Assembly: GCF_024298925.1 (NCBI RefSeq)
Contig: NZ_CP101283.1
Coordinates: 3,105,001-3,169,000, forward strand
Length of the DNA stretch: 64,000 nt
Source of the DNA: Phenylobacterium sp. LH3H17
GTDB taxonomy: Bacteria; Pseudomonadota; Alphaproteobacteria; Caulobacterales; Caulobacteraceae
Direction of reading: 5' to 3'
The notes under the pieces were generated by a model, which saw only the letters and a program-made list of their open reading frames with translations, had not been told where the DNA came from and did not search any database. The translations under genes were made by a program, and so were the position numbers. Positions 18,266-26,611 of the stretch are shown piece by piece; position 1 is the first letter of the stretch; each line of letters starts with the position of its first letter.

Positions 18266-19099
18266 CTACCAGAAGAGGTTGCGAGCCACCTGGATCACTC
18301 GCCCGCTGAACATGTCCACCAGCAGGGCGTCGTCCCCGACCCGAACCCATTCGTAGCCGATGGGCGGAATGGGCAGGCCATAGGCCCACCAGTCGTCGAT
18401 CCGGTACTGCGGCTCCCACCAGCTGCGGGGCAACAGGTCGCCGAACACCCAGCTGCGCATATAGAAGCCGCGCGGCGCCTGGTAGGCCCAGCCACGGTAG
18501 CGCTGCGTGGTGCGCCAATCAGGCTGGTAATAGCGACGATCATAGCGCGGCCTTTGCTGATGGCGGCGCGCGTCATCCCAGCGGCGTCCGTCGTTCCAGT
18601 CGCGACCGTCGTTGCGGTCCCGGTTCCAGTCGCGGCCGTCGCGCCGATCGTTCCGGCGGTCGTTGTTCCAATCGCGGTCGCGCCGCTCGCCCCGATCGGT
18701 GTCGGGACGCCGCCCATCGCGGCTCCAATCGCGGCGCTGTTCGGGCGCGGGCTGAACCACGGCGGGCGTGGGCGGGCGCGCCTGGTCGCCGCCTCGGCTC
18801 CAGCGTTCGCCCCGGCTCCCGTCCCGGCGTTCGCCGTCCGGACGCGGGCCGCGGTCTCCGTCGCCACGACGCTCGCCGCCATCGCGCACGCGCGGGGCTT
18901 CGGGTGCGGCGGCGGCCTGTGGCGCGGCCGGGGCCTCGCGGGCCTCCCGAGCCGGACGGGTTTGCGGCGCGGTCTCGGGCAGCTCGGTGTTCTTCCAGCT
19001 GCGGCGCATTTCCGGCCGGTAACCGCCCTCCTGGGCGGCGGCCACGCCTGTGGAGGCCAGCAAGGCCAAGACCAGAACGCTCGTACCAAGTTTCGACAT
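18266..19099 (-). CDS. RcnB-like periplasmic protein with long Arg/Asp-rich low-complexity region
   Basis: The 277-residue protein has a signal peptide (cut after VAAA), a proline/alanine segment, then about 120 residues rich in Arg, Asp, Asn and Gly. The C-terminal domain (SWWEPQYRIDDWWAYGLPIPP...GYEWVRVGDDALLVD) matches the RcnB family, which in E. coli helps control nickel/cobalt export. The charged repeat region is much longer than in typical RcnB. It shares the strand of ilvC but is separated by 142 nt containing an 8-bp inverted repeat (18218-18246), so it is probably a separate unit. Confidence 0.72.
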   Translation of the reverse strand: MSKLGTSVLVLALLASTGVAAAQEGGYRPEMRRSWKNTELPETAPQTRPAREAREAPAAPQAAAAPEAPRVRDGGERRGDGDRGPRPDGERRDGSRGERWSRGGDQARPPTPAVVQPAPEQRRDWSRDGRRPDTDRGERRDRDWNNDRRNDRRDGRDWNRDRNDGRDWNDGRRWDDARRHQQRPRYDRRYYQPDWRTTQRYRGWAYQAPRGFYMRSWVFGDLLPRSWWEPQYRIDDWWAYGLPIPPIGYEWVRVGDDALLVDMFSGRVIQVARNLFW

Positions 19100-19237
19100 G
19101 TCTATTCCCGATGTGGCGGAAGGCCGCCGACGCCCGAATTGGTCCCTTGGTTAACAGCGATGACTCCGACAAGCTGAACCGCGCTTGAACGAAGCCACGA
19201 CCCAGCCGACATAGGGCGCTTGTTCGGGAGGGTTCAG

Positions 19238-19792
19238 ATGGCCGCCGCACCACAGGACGTCACCGGCTTCTGGCGCACCGCCGGGCCGCAGAAATGGTAC
19301 GCCAAGGACGCGAAGTTCGACGCCGCGATCGCGCTGAAGTTCGAGCCCGTCCACTACGCCGCCGCCCGCGGGGAGTATGACGGCTGGGCGGCCGCCGCGG
19401 AGGGGGCGCTGGCCCTGCTGATCCTGTTCGACCAATTCCCGCGCAACCTGTTCCGCGGCTCGCCCCACGCCTTCGCCACCGACGGCAAGGCCCGGCAGGT
19501 GGCGCGCACCGCGGTGAACGCCGGCCACGACCGCGCCGTCGAGCCGCAGCTGCGGCAGTTCTTCTACATGCCCTTCGAACACTCCGAGGGCCTCGCCGAC
19601 CAGGACGAGGCCGTGCGGCTGTTCACCGCCGTCCGCGACGAGACGGGCGACGCTGAGTCGCTGAAATGGGCGGTGATCCACCGCGACATCATCACGCGCT
19701 TCGGGCGCTTCCCGCACCGCAACGCCAGCCTGGGCCGGACCACCACGCCGGCGGAACAGGCCTTCCTGGACGAGGGCGGCTTCGCGGGGTGA
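19238..19792 (+). CDS. DUF924 family protein
   Basis: The 184-residue protein fits DUF924, a conserved all-helical family with a TPR-like fold, recognisable by LLILFDQFPRNLFRGSPHAFATD, FFYMPFEHSE and HRDIITRFGRFPHRN. Function is unknown. The ATG at 19238 is set by GGGAGGG 5 nt upstream. It stands alone on the plus strand between minus-strand genes. Confidence 0.85.
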   Translation: MAAAPQDVTGFWRTAGPQKWYAKDAKFDAAIALKFEPVHYAAARGEYDGWAAAAEGALALLILFDQFPRNLFRGSPHAFATDGKARQVARTAVNAGHDRAVEPQLRQFFYMPFEHSEGLADQDEAVRLFTAVRDETGDAESLKWAVIHRDIITRFGRFPHRNASLGRTTTPAEQAFLDEGGFAG

Positions 19793-19803
19793 GGGCGAGG
19801 CGC

Positions 19804-20094
19804 CTAGTTGCCCTTGGTCGGGGTGACATTGTGGTTGCGCTGCATCTCGGCGAATCCCTCGCGGGACTCCTCCTGGCGCCGCTTGAAGTCATCGAGGGAG
19901 AGGCAGACCCGCTTGCCGAACCGGGTGCCGGTCGCGGTCTCGGTGCGGCAGACGACCTTCATCTTCTTCTCACCGGGCTTCAGGGCGGGAGGCGTGGCGA
20001 GGTCCTTGTTGACGACCTCGGCGGCCGGCGCCGAGGTCGACGAGGTCGGCTCGGTGGCCGCCAGCAGGGCGGCGGCGGCAAGTACAAGCAACAT
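19804..20094 (-). CDS. Small secreted protein, paralogue of the protein at 21427-21711
   Basis: This 96-residue product begins with a hydrophobic signal-like segment (LLVLAAAALLAA), then a Thr/Ala linker and a conserved core (LKPGEKKMKVVCRTE...GKRVCLSLDDFKRRQEE) with two cysteines that could form a disulfide. The same core occurs in the gene at 21427-21711, with the phosphatase-like gene lying between. It resembles small uncharacterised secreted proteins of Caulobacterales and Sphingomonadales. No function can be assigned. Confidence 0.7.
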   Translation of the reverse strand: MLLVLAAAALLAATEPTSSTSAPAAEVVNKDLATPPALKPGEKKMKVVCRTETATGTRFGKRVCLSLDDFKRRQEESREGFAEMQRNHNVTPTKGN

Positions 20095-20254
20095 TCATAG
20101 CCCCCAATTCATACAAGTCCGCGGCGACTTCTGCCCGGTCTCGGCTGTGCAGGGGGTCAATTTGCGTCAGTTTCCCAGCCGCGCGCAACTGCGGGGTTGT
20201 GCAGTCGGCGGGCCCCCGTCCACGGCGACGCATGACGAGGCCGGGCCCTTCGAC

Positions 20255-21334
20255 CTAAGGCGCCCTGTCGAAGATCGGCAATGGCGATCCCGCCTTCGGA
20301 TCGAAAGCCCGCCAATCGACGCCGAGCGCGCTAAGCGCCGTGGCCGCCACCTGGTCGGCGCCCGCGCAGTCGGGCGTCCGCGACAGCCCCGCCTTCACCC
20401 CCGGACCGATCACCGCGATCCAGGTCTCGTCCGACCGCGGCCACAGCACCTTTCCGTGGCCCTTCCAGTCGCCCTTCTTGAGCCCGGAGCCGCGGCCGTG
20501 GTCGGTGGTGATGATCAGGGTGGTCTTGCCGGCATAGGCCTTGTCGGCCTGAAGCGTGGCCCACAGCTCGCGCAGGAAGCCGTCGGTGCGCCGCGCGGCG
20601 TCCAGCATCAGGCCGTAGTGCCCCTCATGGGCGAAGTCATCGGTCTCGCCGTAGGCGATGTAAACCATCCTCGGCCTGTCGCGCTTCAGCGCCTGCAGCG
20701 CGTAGTTGTGGGTGAAGACGTCGAACCGCACGGTGGGCCAGATGCGCGGGGTCTGGGCCTGCATCCGCGCCAGGTGCGCCTCGACCGCCCCGCGCGCCTT
20801 CGGCGGGGTCATGCCGGTATCGACGGGAACACCGCTGCGGTCCTCGTTGATGATCGCCGTGAATACGTTCCACGAGGTGAAGGCCGCCACCTTGCCCTTG
20901 AACCCCGGCTGGCGGCCCAGCCATTCCAGGACCGTGACATTGGCGTTGGGGTTGGGATCGTTGGACTTGATCGCCGGATCGGCCCGCCCGGTCAGGATCT
21001 CATTGTACCCGGGATAGGAGAACCACTGGTCGTTGGTGACCCGCGCGCAGGAGCCGTTGTCGCGATCGCCGATCAGCACGCCCTGGCTGGCCACAACCTC
21101 GTGCAGGAACGGCATCAGCGCCCGCTTCCGGTCGGCCGGATCGAGGTAGGCCGCCTTCACCGCCTTGCGGTCCTCGACATAGGTCGGGTCCTCGGCGAGC
21201 GCGGTCTCGGCGCCGCGGAACACCTCCTGCCAGCGCAGGCCGTCCAGGGTCACCAGCACCACCCGGCCGTCCTTGGCCGCCGCGTTCGAGGCGACCAGGC
21301 TCAAGGCCACGGCCAGCAGGCTCAGGATCTTCAT
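20255..21334 (-). CDS. Exported alkaline-phosphatase-superfamily hydrolase
   Basis: The 359-residue protein has a signal peptide (MKILSLLAVALSLVASNAAA) and the metal-binding layout of the alkaline phosphatase/nucleotide pyrophosphatase/sulfatase superfamily: VTLDGLRWQEVF near the start, WFSYPGYNEILTG with the likely nucleophile region, GETDDFAHEGHYG, and ITTDHGRG near the C-terminus. It probably hydrolyses phosphate mono- or diesters in the periplasm. It sits between two paralogous small secreted proteins on the same strand. The substrate is unknown. Confidence 0.8.
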   Translation of the reverse strand: MKILSLLAVALSLVASNAAAKDGRVVLVTLDGLRWQEVFRGAETALAEDPTYVEDRKAVKAAYLDPADRKRALMPFLHEVVASQGVLIGDRDNGSCARVTNDQWFSYPGYNEILTGRADPAIKSNDPNPNANVTVLEWLGRQPGFKGKVAAFTSWNVFTAIINEDRSGVPVDTGMTPPKARGAVEAHLARMQAQTPRIWPTVRFDVFTHNYALQALKRDRPRMVYIAYGETDDFAHEGHYGLMLDAARRTDGFLRELWATLQADKAYAGKTTLIITTDHGRGSGLKKGDWKGHGKVLWPRSDETWIAVIGPGVKAGLSRTPDCAGADQVAATALSALGVDWRAFDPKAGSPLPIFDRAP

Positions 21335-21426
21335 GACGCGTCCCCCTTTTGCGTTCCCGCGGACGATAGGACGACCCGGCGACGGCGATGTGAAGGCCCC
21401 GCGGCGGCGGAGCGCCGAGATTTAGC

Positions 21427-21711
21427 TCAGCAGGTCCGACCGCTCGACTGGCAGGGCGGGTTCATCTCGCGACGATCCTGCATGTCCTTCAGCGCCTGCT
21501 GGCTGTCCTTCTCCTGCTGCTTCCAGTCCTCGACGGACATGCAGCGGCGCTTGACCATCCGCGAGCCGCCCATCTGCTCGTTGCGGCAGACCATCTTGAC
21601 CACCCGTTCGCCCGGCTTGAGTTCGGGCTGGCCGGGCGCGGCGCCCGTGGCCGGCGTCGGCGGCGTTTCGGCCGCGGCGAGAAGGGCGGCTAAGGCGATG
21701 GCCAGGAACAT
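21427..21711 (-). CDS. Small secreted protein, paralogue of the protein at 19804-20094
   Basis: The 94-residue product has a signal peptide ([15 protein letters not shown]), a Pro/Thr linker and the core [15 protein letters not shown]...[17 protein letters not shown], which aligns with the neighbour at 19804-20094 (shared LKPGE, VCR.E, KR.C.S motifs). The ATG at 21711 is fixed by GGGGGAG 7 nt upstream; the frame is open further 5' but has no better start. The function is unknown. Confidence 0.7.
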   Translation of the reverse strand: MFLAIALAALLAAAETPPTPATGAAPGQPELKPGERVVKMVCRNEQMGGSRMVKRRCMSVEDWKQQEKDSQQALKDMQDRREMNPPCQSSGRTC

Positions 21712-21915
21712 GTTCGAACTCCCCCGAGCGATGGCCGTCATGGTGAAGCATTCCCGGACCGCCTCCAACAGTTGAATTTCCGCCCCGGCGCCCGCGCCGG
21801 TAGGTGTCGCCCGCACGAAATTGGCGGGGATGGTTGTCGGTCCCCTGTGGAGAAGCCGGGTCGCACGCAACCGCCCCATCGACGCGAATCACTTGACGCA
21901 GCAACCTCGCTTCCG

Positions 21916-22755
21916 ATGAACGCCCATGTCGCCATCGTCGGATCGCAGGACGCCGCCCACCCGGAGCGACAGTATCTCGACCTGCTGGCCGACATCCTGG
22001 CCAACGGCGTGGAACGCGGCGACCGCACCGGCACCGGCACCCGCGGCGTCTTCGGCCGCCAGATGCGCTTCGACCTGGCCAAGGGCTTCCCGCTGCTGAC
22101 CACCAAGAAGCTGCATCGCAAGTCGATCATCCTCGAACTGCTGTGGTTCCTGCGCGGCGACACCAACGTGAAGTGGCTGCAGGAGCGCGGCGTCAGCATC
22201 TGGGACGAATGGGCCGCCCCCGACGGCGAGCTCGGCCCGGTCTACGGCAAGCAGTGGCGCTCCTGGACCGCCCCGGACGGCCGGGTGATCGACCAGATCG
22301 CCAATGTGGTCGAGACCCTGAAGACCACCCCCCATTCGCGCCGGCACATCGTCTCGGCCTGGAACCCGGCCGATGTGGACGACATGGCCCTGCCGCCCTG
22401 CCACTGCCTGTTCCAGTTCTTCGTGGCCGACGGCAAGCTCTCCTGCCAGCTCTACCAGCGCTCGGCCGATGTCTTCCTGGGGGTGCCGTTCAACATCGCC
22501 TCCTACGCCCTGCTGACCATGATGGTGGCCAAGGTGGTCGGCCTGCAGCCCGGCGAGTTCGTCCACACCCTGGGCGACGCCCATCTCTATCTGAACCACC
22601 TCGACCAGGCCCGCGAGCAGCTGGAACGCGAGCCCCTGCCCCTGCCGGTCATGGAGATCGCCGACAAGCGCGACCTCTTCGCCTTCGAGTACGAGGACTT
22701 CAAGCTCCGCGGCTACAAGGCCCACGACAGGATCAGCGCGCCCATCGCCGTCTGA
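21916..22755 (+). CDS. thyA: Thymidylate synthase
   Basis: ThyA methylates dUMP to dTMP using methylene-tetrahydrofolate. The 279-residue protein has the [17 protein letters not shown] block, the catalytic cysteine C162 in [12 protein letters not shown], and the terminal region ending in the family-typical hydrophobic residues (APIAV). The N-terminus is about 15 residues longer than E. coli ThyA. A GAATC (GANTC) site lies at 21886-21890, upstream of the ATG, and could place the gene under CcrM/GcrA cell-cycle control. folA follows 17 nt later. Confidence 0.96.
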   Translation: MNAHVAIVGSQDAAHPERQYLDLLADILANGVERGDRTGTGTRGVFGRQMRFDLAKGFPLLTTKKLHRKSIILELLWFLRGDTNVKWLQERGVSIWDEWAAPDGELGPVYGKQWRSWTAPDGRVIDQIANVVETLKTTPHSRRHIVSAWNPADVDDMALPPCHCLFQFFVADGKLSCQLYQRSADVFLGVPFNIASYALLTMMVAKVVGLQPGEFVHTLGDAHLYLNHLDQAREQLEREPLPLPVMEIADKRDLFAFEYEDFKLRGYKAHDRISAPIAV

Positions 22756-22772
22756 CCTGCTAAGACGCCCGA

Positions 22773-23291
22773 ATGCCCACACCCATCCTCACCGCCGGCC
22801 CCATCGCCCGGTCGCGCAACGGCGTCATCGGCAAGGGCGGGACCCTCCCCTGGCGGCTCAAGTCCGACATGGCGATTTTCCGCGCCGTGACCATGGGCAA
22901 GCCGGTGATCATGGGCCGCAAGACCTGGGACAGCCTGCCCCGCAAGCCGCTGATCGGCCGCACCAACATCGTGCTCTCCCGCGACGGCTCGTTCGAGCCC
23001 AAGCAGGCCGTGGTCTGCGAGGAGTTCGCCGAGGCCTTCGCCATCGCCAAGGAACAGGCCGAGGAGGACGGCGTCGAGGAGGTCTGCGTCATCGGCGGCG
23101 CCTCCCTGTTCGAGATGGCCCTACCCCGCGCCAAGCGCCTCTACCTCACCGAGGTCGACGCCGAGGTCGAGGGCGACGTGGTGCTCTCCCCCATCGACGA
23201 AAGCCAGTGGACCGAGGTCCGCCGCGAGGCCTATCCGGCCGGCGACGGCGACGACTATCCCTTCACCTTTCGGGTGCTGGAGCGGCGCTGA
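22773..23291 (+). CDS. folA: Dihydrofolate reductase
   Basis: FolA (172 aa) reduces dihydrofolate with NADPH, regenerating the cofactor consumed by ThyA. Conserved elements are visible: GVIGKGGTLPWRLKSDMAIF near the start (substrate pocket), VIMGRKTWDSLP, and VIGGASLFEMALP for NADPH binding. It is 17 nt downstream of thyA, and the coupled thyA-folA order is classic. The family length is normal. Confidence 0.95.
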   Translation: MPTPILTAGPIARSRNGVIGKGGTLPWRLKSDMAIFRAVTMGKPVIMGRKTWDSLPRKPLIGRTNIVLSRDGSFEPKQAVVCEEFAEAFAIAKEQAEEDGVEEVCVIGGASLFEMALPRAKRLYLTEVDAEVEGDVVLSPIDESQWTEVRREAYPAGDGDDYPFTFRVLERR

Positions 23292-23372
23292 GGTCCTTGA
23301 CCTGCCCTGGCGTCGCCCGCCCATAGTCGTCGCCGAACGCCGTCAACCCGAGCGGCGACCGGAGGGATGACC

Positions 23373-24284
23373 ATGGACCTGCAGTTGATCGCCGAGGGCT
23401 TCGAGTTTCCCGAAGGCCCCATCGCCATGGCCGACGGCACGGTCATCCTCACCGAGATCAAGGCCCAGCGCCTCACCCGCGTCCATCCCGACGGTCGCAA
23501 GGAGACCGTGGTCGAGACCGGTGGCGGGCCTAACGGCGCGGCCATCGGGCCGGACGGCGCCATCTACATCACCAACAACGGCGGCGCGTTCGAGTGGCTG
23601 GAGAACCAGGGGATGACCATCCCCGGCCCCACGCCGCCCAGCCACACCGGCGGCATGATCCAGCGCTTCGACCTGGCGACCGGCGCGCTCACCACCCTCT
23701 ACGACGCCTGCGACGGCCGCCGGCTGATCGGGCCCAACGACATCGTCTTCGATAAGCAGGGCGGCTTCTGGTTCACCGACCACGGCTGCTCCACGCCCGA
23801 AGGCCGCAAGTTCGGCGCGGTCTACTACGCGAAGACCGACGGCTCCCACATCAGCCGCCAGCGCGACCACATCATCTCGCCCAATGGGATCGGCCTCTCG
23901 CCGGACGAGAGCGTGGTCTATGTGGCCGACACCCAGCTCGGTCGCCTCTGGGCCTTCGACGTGGCCGAGCCGGGCGTGCTGGCGCCCCCGGCAGGCTTCG
24001 CCCCGGGCCGGGTGATCTGCAACCTGCCGGGCTACCAGCTACTGGACAGCCTTGCGGTGGAGGCCTCAGGCAAGGTCTGCGTCGCCACCATCATCAACGG
24101 TGGGATCACCGCGTTCGACCCCGACGGCTCGACCGAGCATTTCGCGGTCCCGGACCTCATCGTCACCAATATCTGCTTCGGCGGCGAGGCCATGACGAGC
24201 GCCTGGATAACCGCTTCGGCCACCGGCAAGCTCTACAAGGCGACCTGGCCCCGCCCAGGCCTGAAGCTGAACTACAACGGCTAA
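23373..24284 (+). CDS. SMP-30/gluconolactonase/LRE family beta-propeller enzyme
   Basis: The 303-residue protein has the six-bladed propeller features of the SMP-30/gluconolactonase family: the first-blade EGFEFPEGPIAMADG with the metal-binding Glu, GPNDIVFDKQGGFWFTDHG with the central Asn/Asp, and SPNGIGLSPDESVVYVADT. Members hydrolyse sugar lactones. The ATG at 23373 is chosen because GGAGG lies 7 nt upstream; an ATG 6 nt earlier overlaps that site. The lactone substrate is unknown and the gene appears monocistronic. Confidence 0.82.
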   Translation: MDLQLIAEGFEFPEGPIAMADGTVILTEIKAQRLTRVHPDGRKETVVETGGGPNGAAIGPDGAIYITNNGGAFEWLENQGMTIPGPTPPSHTGGMIQRFDLATGALTTLYDACDGRRLIGPNDIVFDKQGGFWFTDHGCSTPEGRKFGAVYYAKTDGSHISRQRDHIISPNGIGLSPDESVVYVADTQLGRLWAFDVAEPGVLAPPAGFAPGRVICNLPGYQLLDSLAVEASGKVCVATIINGGITAFDPDGSTEHFAVPDLIVTNICFGGEAMTSAWITASATGKLYKATWPRPGLKLNYNG

Positions 24285-24374
24285 GACGACCCCCGGGATT
24301 GCCGGATTGTTTCTGCGCGCGCCGAGGCCCAGTAGTCTCATCGACAGGGGCGGATCTCGGAGCTCGGGGACGGC

Positions 24375-25922
24375 ATGGCCGCGCAAGAACCGTTGGGCGA
24401 CCAGGATCGCGGCGCAGGCCCGCGTCGCCTGACTCCCGCCCGGGCCTGGGGCTACCTCGCCGCCGCCGGGCTGGTGTCGGCGGCCAACCTCCTCGGGCAT
24501 GGCGGCGGCCAGTTGGCGGGCGCCAATCTGGCCATGCTCTTCCTGCTCGCCGTCCTGATCTGCGCCCTCGGCTTTGGGCTGGGTCCGGCCCTGTTCGCGG
24601 CCCTCATCGCGGCGATCAGCTACAACTTCTTCTTCCTGGAGCCACGGCTCACCCTGGTCATCGCCAGACCGGCGGATGTCCTGACCTTCCTCGTCTTCTT
24701 CGCCGTGGCTCTGGCGACGGGGTGGCTGGCCGGGAGGGTCCGCGACGAGGCCAGGAACACCGCGCGGCGGGCGCGGACCGTGAGCCTGTTGCTGGAGGCG
24801 AGCCGGCGTCTCTCGGCCGCGGCGAGCCCTGACGAGGCGGCGCAGGCCCTCGCCGAGCAAGCCGCCCTCGCCGCCGGGTCCGCCGCGATCGTGTTGCTGC
24901 CGGACGGCGAGGGCCTGCGGATGGCGGCCGGGCCGCCGGGCCTGACCGATCTCGCCGGGTCCACGCGCCAGGCGGCGGGCCATACCTGGGAGACAGGCGA
25001 GACCCCCGGCGCCGCTGGCGACGCCGGCTGGACCTTCCGGCCGCTGACGGGCCTGCACGGGCGGGTCGGCGTCATCGGCCTCCGGGCCGCGGCAGGGTCA
25101 CTGGACCCCGAGCGGGAGAGTTTGCTCGCCGCGCTGCTGCATCAAGGCGCCGTGGCCCTGGAGCGGGCGAACCTCGCCTCGGCGGCGGCCGAGAACGAGG
25201 CCCTGCGTCGGGCCGACCATCTCCGCTCGGCGCTGCTCAACTCGATCAGCCACGACTTCCGCACGCCGCTCGCCACCGTGCTCGGCTCGGCCACCACCCT
25301 GCTGGACTTCGAGACCAGCCTGAAGCCGGCGGTGCGGCGGGATCTGCTCCAGAGCATCGCCGAGGAGGCCCGGCGGCTGAACCGCTATGTCGGAGACCTG
25401 CTCGACATGAGCCGGCTCGAGGGCGGCGCGCTCAAGCCCCGGCGCGAGCCGACCGACGTCCGGGCGGTGCTGACCTCGACCCGCGCGAGGCTCGGCGACC
25501 AGGTGGGCGAACGCCGCATCGTCCACGACTTCGCCCGCCAGGTGTCGCTGGTGAGCGCCGACCCTACCCTGCTGGGTCAGGCCGTGCTCAACATCCTGGA
25601 AAACGCGCTCGCCTACAGCCCCGAGGGATCCTCCGTGGAGCTCGCCGTGCAAGAAGACCAGCACCACGTGGTTATCTCCATCGAGGACGAAGGCCCTGGC
25701 ATCGCGCCCGCCGATCTCGACAGCGTCTTCGATCGGTTTCGCAGGCTGGAGACACCCACCGACCGCGCCCAGGGCCTCGGCCTCGGCCTTTCGATCGCCA
25801 AGGGCTTCATCGAGGCCATGGGAGGGCGGATCGCGGCCGCCAGCCCTGTCCGGGACGGGCGCGGCACGCGATTCCTGATCTCACTGCCAAAGGCGCGATC
25901 CACGCCCCGGGAGCTGCTGTGA
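24375..25922 (+). CDS. KdpD-like sensor histidine kinase lacking the KdpD/Usp N-terminus
   Basis: The 515-residue kinase has a DUF4118-type membrane region (hydrophobic helices about 25-120, including FFFLEPRLTL typical of KdpD), a GAF-like linker (about 140-270), a HisKA dimerisation helix with phospho-acceptor H293 in NSISHDFRTPLA, and a HATPase domain (NILENALAYSPEG, EDEGPGIAP, GLGLGLSIAKG). Full KdpD carries a large cytosolic KdpD plus Usp region before the membrane part; that is absent here. It overlaps the response regulator gene by 4 nt (GTGA). It probably senses potassium or turgor, by analogy. Confidence 0.85.
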   Translation: MAAQEPLGDQDRGAGPRRLTPARAWGYLAAAGLVSAANLLGHGGGQLAGANLAMLFLLAVLICALGFGLGPALFAALIAAISYNFFFLEPRLTLVIARPADVLTFLVFFAVALATGWLAGRVRDEARNTARRARTVSLLLEASRRLSAAASPDEAAQALAEQAALAAGSAAIVLLPDGEGLRMAAGPPGLTDLAGSTRQAAGHTWETGETPGAAGDAGWTFRPLTGLHGRVGVIGLRAAAGSLDPERESLLAALLHQGAVALERANLASAAAENEALRRADHLRSALLNSISHDFRTPLATVLGSATTLLDFETSLKPAVRRDLLQSIAEEARRLNRYVGDLLDMSRLEGGALKPRREPTDVRAVLTSTRARLGDQVGERRIVHDFARQVSLVSADPTLLGQAVLNILENALAYSPEGSSVELAVQEDQHHVVISIEDEGPGIAPADLDSVFDRFRRLETPTDRAQGLGLGLSIAKGFIEAMGGRIAAASPVRDGRGTRFLISLPKARSTPRELL

Positions 25923-26611
25923 GCCTCCGTCTCCGCATTCTGGTCGTCGACGACGAACCGCAGATCCATCGGTTCCTGACCCCCGCGCTCGAGGCGGCTG
26001 GCTTCGAGCCGGTTCGCGCCGAAACCGCCGCGGCCGCCTTGCGCGAGATCGCCCTGCGCGCCCCGGACGCCGTGATCCTCGACCTCGGCCTGCCGGACAT
26101 GGATGGCAAGGACGCCCTGCGAAAGGCCCGCGCCTTCTATGACGGACCGATCCTCATCCTGTCGGCCCGCGACCGGGAGACCGAGAAAATCGACGCCCTC
26201 GACCTCGGCGCCGACGACTTCGTGGAGAAGCCCTTCGGCGTGGGCGAGTTGCTCGCCCGCCTGCGGGCCGCCATCCGGAGAGGCCCCCGAGGCGAGGCCG
26301 CCCCCACGGCCGTCCGCTGCGGGGACCTCGACATCGACCTCGCCATGCGCTCGGTCCGCCGGAAGGGCGCGCCCGTACGGCTGTCGCCCAAGGAGTTCGA
26401 ACTCCTGGGCCGGCTGGTCGAGGGCGGCGGGAAGGTCATCACCCACCGCCAACTCCTGACCGCGGTCTGGGGCCCGGCCCACGAGCACGACACCCAGTAT
26501 CTGCGCGTCTTCGTCGGCCAGCTGCGCCAGAAGCTTGAGGCCGATCCCGCCCGGCCCGAGCACATCGTGACCGAGCCGGGGGTCGGGTACCGCTTCGTCG
26601 TACCGGCCTAG
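25919..26611 (+). CDS. KdpE/OmpR-type response regulator
   Basis: The 230-residue regulator has a receiver domain with acidic pair D11/D12, phospho-acceptor D55 (VILDLGLPD) and the conserved Lys in VEKPFG, followed by an OmpR-type winged helix (LSPKEFELLGRLVEGGGKVITHRQLL...YLRVFVGQLRQKLE). The GTG start overlaps the kinase stop, so translation is coupled. Its stop codon interlocks with that of the convergent kup gene on a CTAG. KdpE-like resemblance suggests control of potassium transport. Confidence 0.88.
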   Translation: MSLRLRILVVDDEPQIHRFLTPALEAAGFEPVRAETAAAALREIALRAPDAVILDLGLPDMDGKDALRKARAFYDGPILILSARDRETEKIDALDLGADDFVEKPFGVGELLARLRAAIRRGPRGEAAPTAVRCGDLDIDLAMRSVRRKGAPVRLSPKEFELLGRLVEGGGKVITHRQLLTAVWGPAHEHDTQYLRVFVGQLRQKLEADPARPEHIVTEPGVGYRFVVPA

